Shown piece by piece: positions 38,644 to 50,292 of a stretch of DNA of 64,000 bases (within the stretch, counting starts at the first letter, position 1; each line of letters begins with the position of its first letter). This stretch comes from Axinella damicornis (lineage: Eukaryota > Porifera > Demospongiae > Axinellida > Axinellidae). The stretch lies in the NCBI GenBank assembly GCA_963931865.1, contig OZ007506.1:2000531-2064530 (forward strand), given 5' to 3'. The position numbers were made by a program, and so were the translations under genes. The notes under the pieces are model-generated. The model was not told the origin of the DNA and did no database searches. It was given only the letters and a program-made list of their open reading frames with translations.

Positions 38644-40005
38644 GGCATATATTCCTTTAGCAGGTCCTGAATCAGTTGATCATCCACTTGGCTAGGTTCA
38701 AGCACTCCACGGCATGGCTCATCCAGGCTGCATGCATCCAGAGATCTACTCTCTAACTCTGCCTAGCAAGGACAACACTTAGATCATGGGTACTAAATTG
38801 GTACCTCACGTGAGAACATTTGGTGTAACTGCCTCACTCTCTCAAGCCTGGGGATAACACTGTTATACACTGCTATACACTGTTATATTACACTGCTATA
38901 TTACACTGCTTTCACCTTGTTTCTGTGCACGTGTTTGACACTTGCGTCCAGAGAGGGCAACAGGAGTTGGTACTCCTCAAACTCGTGTTGCAGGTGGGAG
39001 AGAGGCAGCTGGAGGTCACTGACACACTGTAGCAAGAGGTGGGGAGGCAATCATCTTGAACACATATTTGGACTCCACTCTGAGTAGTCATTCTGGCTAG
39101 AGATGGGAGTGCTAGCCTCGTTCCCAGGCCGCGTCTTTCCTCCTCCCATGCGGCCTGGGAACGAGGCTAGGATAGTGCTGGGTATAATACTGGCTGCGTA
39201 TATTGTGATACTGTAACACACGGTATTAAGTGCAGCTCATTCGCAGTTAGGTGCCCATTCGCTCCGGTACCCACCTTCTGTTCCACGGTGACCAGCTTCT
39301 GGCGGTAGGTCTCCAGAACAATGTCAATCCCACATGCGAGGGCCTTCAGGTACAGCCCACTGGCTGCAGTTATGGATGTCAAAGAAACACTATTATTGTA
39401 GGACATAGTAATCGTCTCATTCCTATTCCCAGGTCTTCCTCCTCTCCCCCCTCTCATTCCGGGCATTCCACTGTGCCTCATTCCCAGGCCTTCTCCTCAG
39501 TCTCATTCCCATGCTTTCCCCTTCTCTCCTTCCGGACATTCCACTGTGCCTCATCTCCATAGTAAGCTTACCTGCAGTCCCACCCTCGGAGTGTGGGGTG
39601 AGAGTGATGGAGGCCGCATTCTGCTCTGAGATGAAGTCTTTGAGTTGCAGGTAGTAGGTCCCTAGTCGGCATATCCTATTCAGCAAACTGACCTCACTTG
39701 GGTGGATGAAAGGAAGGTCAGGCGTCACCTGTGTGTGTGTGTGTGTGTGTGTATGTGTGTGTGTGTGTATGTGTGTGTGTGTGTGTGTGTGTTGTGTGTG
39801 TGTGTGTGTGTTGTGTGTGTGTGTGTGTGTGTGTAGTAAGGGAGAGTGTGTGGACGTGGGAGGTGGCCAGGGGGGGGGGGGTCAAAGATCTAAGCTGCAT
39901 GACAGCTACAAGCTGCAAACTCACTTCAAATAGCCCAGTCTCCCTGCAAACGGTGAAGACATTTCCTGGGTATCCAGAGAGAGCCAACAGGATTTCGTGC
40001 TGCAT
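34351..40005 (-). CDS. TUBGCP4: Gamma-tubulin complex component 4
   Basis: Sixteen exons in transcript order: 40005-39925, 39728-39572, 39363-39275, 39026-38916, 38498-38419, 37859-37733, 37282-37133, 36963-36879, 36727-36603, 36493-36443, 36322-36217, 35999-35774, 35568-35397, 35262-35128, 34915-34796, 34515-34351. Phases agree across every junction; 659 residues (human 667). The start MQHEILLALSGYPG matches the family N-terminus (GRIP1). HLWKLLVEESDL and FFLLGRGELYLAF mark the middle. The GRIP2 region includes WPLHILFTPAILEKY and HMGFLVDNLQYYVQ. It ends LLLRVDYNKFFST...LGSFKT. GCP4 is part of the gamma-tubulin ring complex that nucleates microtubules. An in-frame ATG upstream (about 40053) would add 16 residues overlapping the shared promoter; 40005 matches the family. 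Confidence 0.95.
35341..35384. mobile_element. 44-bp fold-back MITE
   Basis: Ends TAGCCTCATTCCCAGGCC and GGCCTGGGAACGAGGCTA with eight bases between. The flanks ACCCAACAG and GTCCAACAG match at 7 of 9. It ends 12 bp before a GCP4 exon. Confidence 0.8.
38040..38335. mobile_element. Diverged second copy of the tRNA-derived SINE
   Basis: Resembles 6360-6745 (GAGGGGTTTAC, GGCCAGGAGAAGGCAGA, CCCCGGGAC, TTTAACCACTAGGCAACC). A fold-back MITE is inserted at about 38157-38211, splitting the copy. It lies in a GCP4 intron. Confidence 0.55.
38613..38642. repeat. Poly(G) tract
   Basis: About 30 guanines in a GCP4 intron; poly(C) on the transcribed strand. Confidence 0.9.
39113..39169. mobile_element. 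57-bp fold-back MITE
   Basis: Ends TAGCCTCGTTCCCAGGCCGC and its inverse, in a GCP4 intron. The flanks TGGGAGTGC and GGATAGTGC are partly matched. Confidence 0.75.
39730..39835. repeat. (TG)n microsatellite
   Basis: TG run with a few TAT and TTG interruptions, adjoining the acceptor of GCP4 exon 2. On the transcribed strand it is (CA)n leading into CAG. Confidence 0.95.
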
Positions 40006-40131
40006 AGCTGCAAAATGCGCAAGCTCAGACGTTTGCCGCCAAGATGCATACAAGGGTTAAATAAGAATCATTCGATAACCCTTTTGAAGCGAAATCCATC
40101 GGCGCCACGTGGTCACCAGATCAGAGTGCTG
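40006..40131. promoter_or_regulatory. Divergent promoter TUBGCP4 / ALG8
   Basis: Only 126 bp lie between the GCP4 start codon (minus) and the ALG8 start codon (plus), so both 5' UTRs and core promoters are here. No TATA box is visible. A GGCGCCACGTGG segment with a CACGTG E-box lies at about 40101-40112. Confidence 0.65.
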
Positions 40132-43100
40132 ATGGATTCTTCCAGCAGGTGGAGAGTTCCTGTTGCAGTTTTCACTCTGGCCACTTTCTGCAAGATCCTC
40201 CTCATCCCTGCATAGTAAGCAAGAAGGGATGACCGGTACCTAGTCTCGTTCCCAGACCCTCAGAGGGTCTGGGCACGAGACTAGGGATGACCCAGCTGTG
40301 GTTGTGGCCAGCTGCAACATTATTCGTTAGAGACAGAATTTAATGATCTGGGTGTAGGTGGCTAGGGTGGGTGTAGCCTCGAACCCAGGTGTGGAGGAGG
40401 GGGAGAGAGCCCCTCCTCCGTGCCTGGGTTTTGAGGCTAGTGTGGGCAGTGTACTAAGCACAGTTCTACTTGGCTGTTTGAGTATCGCATCAATATACAT
40501 ACTTAGTATGAATTTTATTAGCCGTGTTCCCATTCGTATGCTCATCCATATGCTATACACTGTATATATGATTTGTGTGTGTGATGGCATACTATACTCC
40601 TCATCTCAGTAGGTCTACCGACTTTGAAGTGCACAGGAACTGGCTGGCCATTACACACTCTCTGCCTGTTTCAAGATGGTACTATGAGGTGCGCTCAATG
40701 AGTTAGCCCCACATACTGAAGGAATAATAGCGTTTATGTGCATGACAGTGGTTTGAATTATTCTTGGTTTGTAGTCTCATTCTTAGTGTACCTCTCTCCT
40801 CCTTATCTCATTCCCGTTCTCCTCATCTCATTTCCAGTCTCCTTCTCATTTCATTCCTGTTCTTATCTCATTCCCATTCTCCTCCTCATCTCATTCCCAT
40901 TCTCCTCCTCATCTCATTCCCATTCTCCTCCTCATCTCATTCCTCATTCCCACTCTCCTCCCACCTCCACTCATTCCCTTCTTCTCCAATCTGATCTCAT
41001 TCCCGTTCTCCTCCAATTGTTACCTTTCTCCTCTCCCAGGACACCTCAGAATGGACCCTGGACTACCCTCCTTTCTTTGCTTGGTTCGAGTGGCTACTCT
41101 CCCAGGCAGCTGTCCTTGTAGACCCCCTCATCGTGAGTGTGGACAACTTGAGCTATGGTGCTCCCTCCTGTGTGCTGTTCCAGAGGCTCACTGTGATGAC
41201 CAGTGACCTCACCCTGCTCTATGCCATTGTCCAGTGAGTGAAACCCTAGCCTCAGACTTGATAGTCGTAAGCAGAGATGGCAAGTAACTCAATGTGAGCC
41301 TTAACCACTGTCGCTCTCCTAGTTAATATTCCATGCACAATTATCTATGTGTGTAACAACATACTAATTATCAGATTCTTTTGCGGTAAATACAACGGTA
41401 GATGCCAGGTGATGTTTCCCTCCTCTGCATGGCCTGGCAACAAGGCTAGTGAAACGCATAATTATTAACCTGTAAATGGGTCTTATACACAAAGCCATGA
41501 GGAGTGCTGGGATGGAGGCTAGCATTCTCTGTCCCCAGGTCTGTATTTGCTGCAGGATCGTGACACAGTCGTGGTTCACTCACAGGTACTGCCAATTCCA
41601 GGAACACTGCTGCCCGAACAGAGTCCTTGCATCTCGGAGGTCTCTCACCCTCTCCCTCCTCCTCCTCTTCAACTATGGATTATTTGTCGTGGACCGTATC
41701 CTTACATTGCACTGTGTTTCACTGATTGAATTTCTTATTTAATTTGGAGAATGTTAGGTCTGGGTTCCCAATGTACATCATTGTACATCATTCTCTGTCT
41801 CCCGATCTACTGACCAACCCAGCCTGTTCTTTACTGACCCAACCTTGATCTACTGACCAACCCAGCCTGTTTTTTACTGACCCAACCCTGTTCCCATGCC
41901 TAACCGGCTTACATCCTCACCAGTTTGCGACCTCACCATGGCAACCTCCTAATCCAATATAGTTGTTGTTTCTGATAGGCAACCTTACATGTACCTTGGT
42001 CACCATTGTTGACCTTTTGTTCTAAGGTATCCCTTCATGAGAGGATGCTTATTTACTTTGTGAACACATTTGTGAACACAGCATCAATTGTTGACCCTAA
42101 TTTTTATTTCATGACAGCTTTTAATTAATACATTGTTGATTGTTCATTACCCCTTTGTGATCACAGCAGCAATTATGGAGACCCTTTTGTTCTAAAATTC
42201 CTTTCATGGCAGCTGTTAATTACAGATTGTTGCTTGTTGCTGGGATCGCAACAGCCATACAGCTGCAATTCTATACTCTGGTATGATATCATAATTTAAT
42301 AATTCATACTCCCATGCACTTAATTGTTTAACCTGATTATATCTGGAAGGTAACAGAGGTACTCCAGCACCACAGAAACGCGTCTCGTCAACAATTTGTC
42401 AACAATTTGTCAATTTAATTGAACACAGACTCTTGATGAGTAAGGCGGGGGCTCTGATTCCAGCGGCACATCTGGCACAGCTGGCCCGGCAGGCCATGGC
42501 AGTGTATGTGTGATGATGTAGAACCAGGTGATAATTCTAGTTGCTATGGCGATGCAACATGTTATACCCAGTGGTCATCATGGAGATAAGCTAGTCTCGT
42601 TCCCAGTCCCCACGCAGCTTTTGTCCCACTTAGCCGTATAGCAAACCATGGAAAGCTGGGAGGGAACTGGGAACGAGGCTACAGGTAAGCTACATCTCAG
42701 ATTTGAAGCAAATTGGGTGTGAGTATCAGAGATAATTATACTATGCTACAATAGCCTCTCCGTGAATACCGGCACTCAAGGATTACTTTAGCCTCGTTCC
42801 GCGTCACCTGGGAATGAGACTAGGATCACTTTGAACTTGAGCTGGAGGCTATCTGCATAGTGACCAATGGATTGAGGTGTCATTACCGTAAGAACATTTA
42901 CTGAGTAAGCGGTTTAGCTGAGATCACTCCAGAGCATCCTTGACACTTGTTTTCACCAGACATTCACTTTCAGTACAATGGTTTTCTCTTTGGGCTCCTC
43001 CTACTCTCCATTACAAGGATCCTTCAGGTGAGGAGAGTGAGCTGTTCCTAAGTAGGTCATTTTAGAGTGGTAAATTACACTTAGCACGCACTTATTTGCT

Positions 43101-44086
43101 TCTCAAGTCAGAGCTGCCAGAATGTTTTGGCATAGCATATTTTTGACAACCAGGGAGAGATAAGATTCCTTCTCTCGGGTAGATGGAATGCACTCCTAGA
43201 GAAGTGGGGTGCGGCAAACATGGAAGTCAACTGGCTCCTTTAGCCCGTTTCCCTTGACGGCTGGGACCAAGGCTGGAGAGTTATTGATTTGTGCTCATAA
43301 GAAACTAGCATTGCATGGTCTTTGTGAGGTCTGTATAGCCCAATAGTACTACTGAATTATACAAATCTCAAAGTGGATTGAGGGAGATTGACCTCATTTC
43401 TCCAAGGCTCTGATTCATGGATAGTTAATTGTCTCTCTAATTGCAGGGGCGCTGCCTGGAGGGAGCCCTCCTCTTTGCAATTCTGCTCAACTTCAAACAC
43501 CTCTTTCTCTATATTGCACCTGCCTACTTTGTCTACTTGCTGAAGCATTACTGTTTCCATGGCAATGAAGGCAACACCAACACCAGGAGACAAGCCCCGC
43601 CCACAAGACTGGGAGGAGTGTCGCTAGCCTCCTTCTCTATCACAAACTTTGTCAAGCTTGCAGTTCTGGTGCTAATCCCCTTTGCTGTTTCTTTTGGCCC
43701 CTTTCTCTATTGGGTGAGTATCAATTTGGAATCCTCCTCTCCCTCCAGAGACAACTAGCCTCCTTCACAGGACAGTGCTGCAGTGCTGTTTACAATTTTT
43801 GATCCTCTGTTTTGTGAACAATGAGATGAGACTGAGTAGTGAGACTGTCGTAGCCTCGTTCCCAGGCCCCGCCCAGCTTTTCGTCGCTTGTTTCGTGCAA
43901 CCGAAAGCGGCGCGTGGGCCTGGGAACGAGGCTAAGACTGCCGTACAGTGCCCCCCCCCCCCCCCCCCCCCCTCCATATTTTGTCCCTATTGTTTGCTTA
44001 GACACTTCTCTATCATGATGTTGTGGTCTGACTGACATGTACTTTTGAAACACTTGTGAACATTTGTTGGTGAATGCCCGTGTCTT

Positions 44087-44136
<50 letters not shown>

Positions 44137-47100
44137 CTTCTTAGGGCCAGCTAGGCCAAGTGCTCTCTCGGCTGTTTCCCTTCAAGCGGGGACTTTGCCA
44201 CGCCTACTGGGCACCCAACGTGTGGGCACTGTACAACATAGTGGACAAAGCCGCAGCAGTGATTGGTGAGCTGGCACTGGAACTTCTGCACAACAGGATT
44301 AATCTTTGCTTGCTGACTAGACTTGCTCAAAATGGGGTTCTCCAATTATCAAGAAAGACACAGTAGTAATCAAAAATGACAGATACAACTCCATATTTGG
44401 ATGATTTTTCATACATTTAAGGCTCTTGCAAGTCATCCATTTCACATACCTACCAAGGATCCATCCCCTCATGACGTGGCTGCTCTCATTCTCACTGGTA
44501 GGCTCTCGTCTCCATCTCCTTCCCCCCGCTCCTACCAGCAGCAGCATGACCTCTGGACTGGTAGGAGAGATGCAGCACCAAGTGCTCCCCTCTGTTGCCC
44601 CCTTGGTTACCGTGGTAACCACACTGGCAGCAATGATAGTGAGTACTTTTGAACATTATCACTGGTGGAATAGACATTAACGCACAGTTTCTCTGCCCTC
44701 CCTTTCCTCTCCTCCTCCCTCCCTTCCCTCTCCTGCCCCCTACCTCCCCTCTCTCTGTTCTCCGCTTCTCCNNNNNNNNNNNNNNNNNNNNNNNNNNNNN
44801 NNNNNNNNNNNNNNNNNNNNNNNNNNNNNNNNNNNNNNNNNNNNNNNNNNNNNNNNNNNNNNNNNNNNNNNNNNNNNNNNNNNNNNNNNNNNNNNNNNNN
44901 NNNNNNNNNNNNNNNNNNNNNNNNNNNNNNNNNNNNNNNNNNNNNNNNNNNNNNNNNNNNNNNNNNNNNNNCCTGATGTGTTCCGGTTTGTCATCTCTTC
45001 ATTGCAAGCATTGCTTATCAACTGCAGCTTGCTTGCAGTGGAGAGCGGCCGCTATGCACGGGTGTTCCTCCTCCTCTCCACCACTGGCCATGTTGCTCTC
45101 TTTCCGCTGCTCTTCAAGCCGGCAGGTACATGTAAACATTACGTCATCAGTCAGGAATTCCATTGGTCAAGAATTTCTACATAACCTACCATAGATACAT
45201 AACTGCTCAGTACAGGCACGTAGTAGTGTATGGTCAGCTATACATAGTTCGCTCAGTCTTTACATGCAAGATACTCTTCAGGATGAATTTAAAGTGCAAA
45301 TCAGCCTTCTCGACTATAGAACGACTTTCCATTATGTCATACAAAATGACAGCGCTGTCCTACCCCCTGACAATTTTTCTTACCACTACCAAAAAATGAA
45401 TTTTAAGTGTGTCCTGTATGAATAAGGTTATATAATTACCAGCTGCAGTTGATTGCTCTCAAGGTACTTAGGTTTATTTATTTAGATACAGTTATTGTGT
45501 AGTGTGGAGTAGTATTAATTGGTAGATTAACAGGTGTGAACTGCTATTGGGTTTCCATGTGGTGACTTCACTGAACTTGCCCACTGTTACAATGACGCCC
45601 ATGTTCTCCTTCAGAGACACCTGTTAAGGTTTCCCTCTTCTGTCTCTACACTGTAATGGCATTCACAGCTCTCCATGTCACCTGCAGGTGAGCAGACTGA
45701 TCAGTGTTACCAATAGTGCACGATGACATCATCGTCATTGCGGGTTGGGTCAATGACGATGATGTCATCATGCGCTCTTGGTGTTACCTAATTCAGTGTT
45801 CTCTTGCAGCTGACCGGCTCTTGAATGAATCCAAGATCTGCAAGAAGTTTGATTCTTGCTTGGAATGTTCTAATCCAACACAAAGCAACATTGTACGTAG
45901 TTTATAGCTTGCGTAGTATTAGAACAAAGGCGGTCTAGCATGTGCTCACTGAGGCATGTGCGGAAGGCAGAGAGGGTCTAGTAAATTCTCACTAGCCAAT
46001 CTGATCGCAATGAGCCCTATTCGTTGCAGTTTTATTCATCCTCATGGTTGTATACCACCGAGCTGCTCGCATGTGACCGGTCTGACCGGCCTGACCGGCC
46101 TGACCGGTCTGACTGGCCTGGTGGAGAGAGTCTAGAAGTCTAGACAGGAGCTATACTTGCCTGCCTGAATCCAGGATACAGAGCTCGTCCTCAAGTCTAA
46201 CTGGCACCCCACCTGTACATAGGTACACACAAGAGTTTACAACAGTCACTTTCATCTCAGGGTGGTATGATGTAAGCTGATGAGTATGATGTAAGCAATT
46301 AGAGGTGAACAAGTAAGTGAATATGTTTAACACCAAGCCCTTCTTGGACACCTGTGTAGTATAGATCAGTTTCATAGCGCTATGGAACTGGAGGGCATTA
46401 CATCACCGTGCTGCCTGTGTGAGAAATAAAAGTGAGTGAGAAACTAGGAGAATGCAGGGCATTGTGGGGCTCGCCTGATAAACGTGACGTACTGCATGTC
46501 AATAATCATTCTCTGAGTGATCATAGGCTGGGAGGCCCGGGCGGCGCGGCGCAGCTTATAAGGGAAGCTGGGGGTGGGGTCTGCGATGTAGCCAATTGTC
46601 ATTCATCACATTGACGGTCTACAGTTTCAAGTTCTTGGTAGCCTCATTCCTAGTCCCACGCCTAGCTTTTCGTCGCTTGCCGTACTGCAAGCGACGTACG
46701 GCAAGCAGTGAAAAGCTGGGCGTGGGACTGGGAACAAGGCTGCTACACTGTACCTGAGAGGAGTAAGCTTACCTTGCCCCAAGTTGCCGAGAGAATCTCT
46801 CCCTCCAGCTGACCTCTGCAGCTCTCAACAAGTCTGTAATACGTAGTTTGTAGCACCAGTGTAAAACATAGCAGGCTTGATCCGGTACTGTCGTGCATTA
46901 TGCAAGGTGACTTGTACGCGTGTTGTCCGGATTCAGCACGCAGGCGGGCGGCGCAACACTACGATTTTCCACTTGGATATACGGTCATACGCTAAACACA
47001 CCGGACGTCGGACGGACACTATCTGGACATCTGGACGGACGGACATCCTGAAGAGCACGACTATGTGGGGCTCGCTCAGGCTCGCCCCAAGAAATTCAGT

Positions 47101-50100
47101 GAAGCAGCAATGACAATTCAACGATGGCTAAGCTTCAGTAATAAATCCAGTGAGAGCTGAAGTTAGTGTTACAGTATAGTGATACAATTCGATCATAGCT
47201 AAGTTAGTTCAGTGGTAAAGACATTGAATCCCAGAACTTTAATGATACTCGTAGCCTCAGTTCCAGACCCAAACAACCCCTGCATGTGTGTCACACGTGG
47301 GGAAAGGTCTGGTGAAGTTGGTAGAAAATTAGTATACTGGTAGCCGATCCAACAAGTTTCTGTGATAGAGAATTTTCACATTAAATTTTGGTAACCTTTA
47401 TTCAGATTGGCTATCGGACATTGGCTATATCGGCCTAAAAGATTGGTATCGGACATCAGCGATGTAAAAAAAGGTGCGGCATCCATGAGGTATAGCCTGG
47501 GTATGAGGCTATCACCGTATGTAATAATTACTCGCTCAGCTACTTCCTTTCATTCAACTGCGTTAGCAGTCCAGCACCCAGTGCAGCTGCTCCCCTATTG
47601 TGTGGCCACTGATAGACTGCTGCTCCCCGATTGCGTCCGCCTCAGCTGCTGCTCCCTGATACGCAATCGCATCCACTACAGCTGCTGTGGCTCAGTGCCT
47701 TCAATGTCGCTCCCTGATTGCGTACACTTCAGCTGCTGCCCTAAGGTCGCATCCACTTCACCTCCTGCTCCCAGATCGTGTCCGCTCGCAGCCTCAGGCA
47801 TTATGGAAGGTTCCAGCCCTTGCCATTGCCCAGCGTTCTCGCACAATCTTCGCAAGAGTTCGAGATTTGGAGGTAGTAATAAAGTACAAAGGTTGTGCGT
47901 CACTATAGTCAGTCCCGCCCCTGAATGTCCCACTTCCGTTAGTCACACACGGACAGACACACAACATGCTTAAAATCTTGATATCAGAGACTCAACTGTG
48001 GTTCAAACCCCAGACGTTCTCCTTAAACTATTCAGACACTGGGACAAAGAAGCAGAGAGTTTGGCTATAGGTAACATAATCAATTGGGATGGTTTGGTGG
48101 GGTGTTGCCATGATGATTACTATAGGGTACTTGAACTAGCTCCTAGGTGCTGTATACTAGGGTGTTGCCATGACAGCTGCTATTGAGTAGTTGGTAGGTG
48201 ACTATTAGGCTTCAGGTGGTAATTGGGTGTAGGTTCAGGTGGATGCGGTACATATATCTTCTTTCCTCTGTTCTTTCGTGAGAACGACGAATGTGAAGAC
48301 CCCGCTGGTGGAGAGGAACTATTTGGAGGTTGCAGTTTTCTATAGCTCTTTGTTATTCACCCTTTCCCATCAATGGACACATATTGTGGTCAACAAAGCA
48401 GCAATGTTACTGGTAAATATTCACAAGAATAGCAGAATGAGAAGTAGCTGGTTGCCTACACAGCTGTTCCGCTGCCTGCCTTATCCGGCGACAATAGCTC
48501 ACCCACATCCAATGATATGCAGAGGTTGTGCTTTTGTGGGGAAGGCCATGCTGGCTGATATGACACTTGTATCTTGAAAGATTAATGAAATTAACGGAGT
48601 AATAAGTTACTCCACTTTCCCAGGAGAATGGGAAGCCTTCCAGGTGCACACGTCCTGTGTTGTTGACCAGGTAACCAGGTTAGTGTTGTGCATGCACAAA
48701 GCGGATGTTATCGTTGTAACAACAGCAAGGCTTCATGTACACAGGTACACAGAATGATGGCTCCTGAATAGTCTACGGAGTTCGCCAGGGTCCAAACTGC
48801 ATGGTCCAAATGCACCGCAGAAGAGCATTTTCCCTTTAGGGTCATGGTGCTTCGCCTGCTAGAGTGAGCAAACTGCATGCAGTTCAGAGTGCATAATGAC
48901 ATAAAGAGTGGAAGGAAATCTCCCATGGTAGTCCTGTTACTATTTTTAGCTTGCACACACATGGATACATCAGGAAGGATAACTACAGAAAAACTAGTAT
49001 CAAGACTATATGATGATGTAGTCAATCGAGCTGATTCACAGCCAAGCAGGTGTCTCGACTAGTGAGAATATACCCCCCCCCCCCCCCCCCCCTTATGCGC
49101 TCCTGATGTTGCTGAGTGCAAGCAATGAGACTAATTGCTAGCTTGTGGTATGCTGTAACACCTCCAGCCACTGTATGCTGCATCATCAGTGCAGATCTAC
49201 CAAGGGTTCAAGTGATGTCATCAGTGGTGGCCCCTTATCACATGCAAATCCTGCCCGTCTTTTGTTCCAATTTTCTCAGTCCAAATCTTGTGAGGGAATG
49301 CTGTACGAGGCCACCCTCCTGTTTAAGAGTCAAACTGCATATTTGTCCCCAGATTCTATCATTACCTTACCCCGTGCACACATGCACAGCAAGGGATAGA
49401 GTGATTGCTGTGTGTATCAGTATGTCAGTGGACACAAAAATAAGGGAGAAATAGAAACGATTTCAGCCTTTTTACCAATGACATTGTACATACCTCACAT
49501 AAAGGCTCACAAACAAGTCATCCGAAGAGCTATGAAAAGCAAGGTTTTCCCTCTTGTCCAGATTATCAACCATTTAATATTGTTTACTGTAGGCCAAATA
49601 CTAAAGCACAGTGTGCACCATTGAACGTTGTTGCGAAACAGTAAGTGGTTAGCCTCGTTCCCAGTCCTACGCCCAGCTTTTCGTCGCTGCTTAGTACGGT
49701 AAAGCGGGGACCCGTACTAAGCAGCGATGAAAAGCTGGGCGTGGGACTGGGTACGAGGCTAGTAAGTGGTCTAATGGGCACTTAGCTGGGAGTTGTATGA
49801 GCACAGCTGTCCTTTTGGACAAGTGGTGTTACTCCTCCACTGGAGAGTGAGTTCAGAGTGTGAGCTGATTGATTATGCCAACTATAAGTGTTAGTTGTGA
49901 CAACTAAGTGGTAATTCTACTTAGCCAGCAGAAGTGTCCGCATGGACACACCCATGCAACTTAATCCAGTAGGTATTTACACTGAACATGCATAGTAACA
50001 TGCGAATCTACCTTTATAGTTGCTGTGAGATAATGTGAACTTCTAAGTTGGGTGAAATAGGACGTACTCCCTTCATGAATAGCCTCGTTCCCGGTCCCAC

Positions 50101-50255
50101 GCCCAGCTTTTCGTCGCTTGCAGTACGGTAAAGCAGGGAGGGCCTGGTACATTTCCTCACGTGAGCATGACAAATGGCAAAATTTTCAGAACGAGGACAC
50201 TACATTTTGTTATTCAACTACCTACACTTTCAAAGCTCGGTAAGTACGACAGTCG

Positions 50256-50292
<37 letters not shown>

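Noticed and set aside
44649..45194. 181-codon open frame through the assembly gap
   Set aside because: Unknown bases create the apparent openness; the ALG8 exon model (45028-45125) explains the real coding part in another frame.
46792..46850. Minus-strand exon-like segment ([14 protein letters not shown]...) with ACAG acceptor and GTAAGC donor
   Set aside because: Attractive splice signals, but I found no partner exons on the minus strand that join in phase.
47407..47973. 188-codon open frame in the last ALG8 intron
   Set aside because: Contains repeats of CTCAGCTGCTGCTCCCTGAT-type sequence, has no splice or family support, and starts at a transposon-rich stretch.
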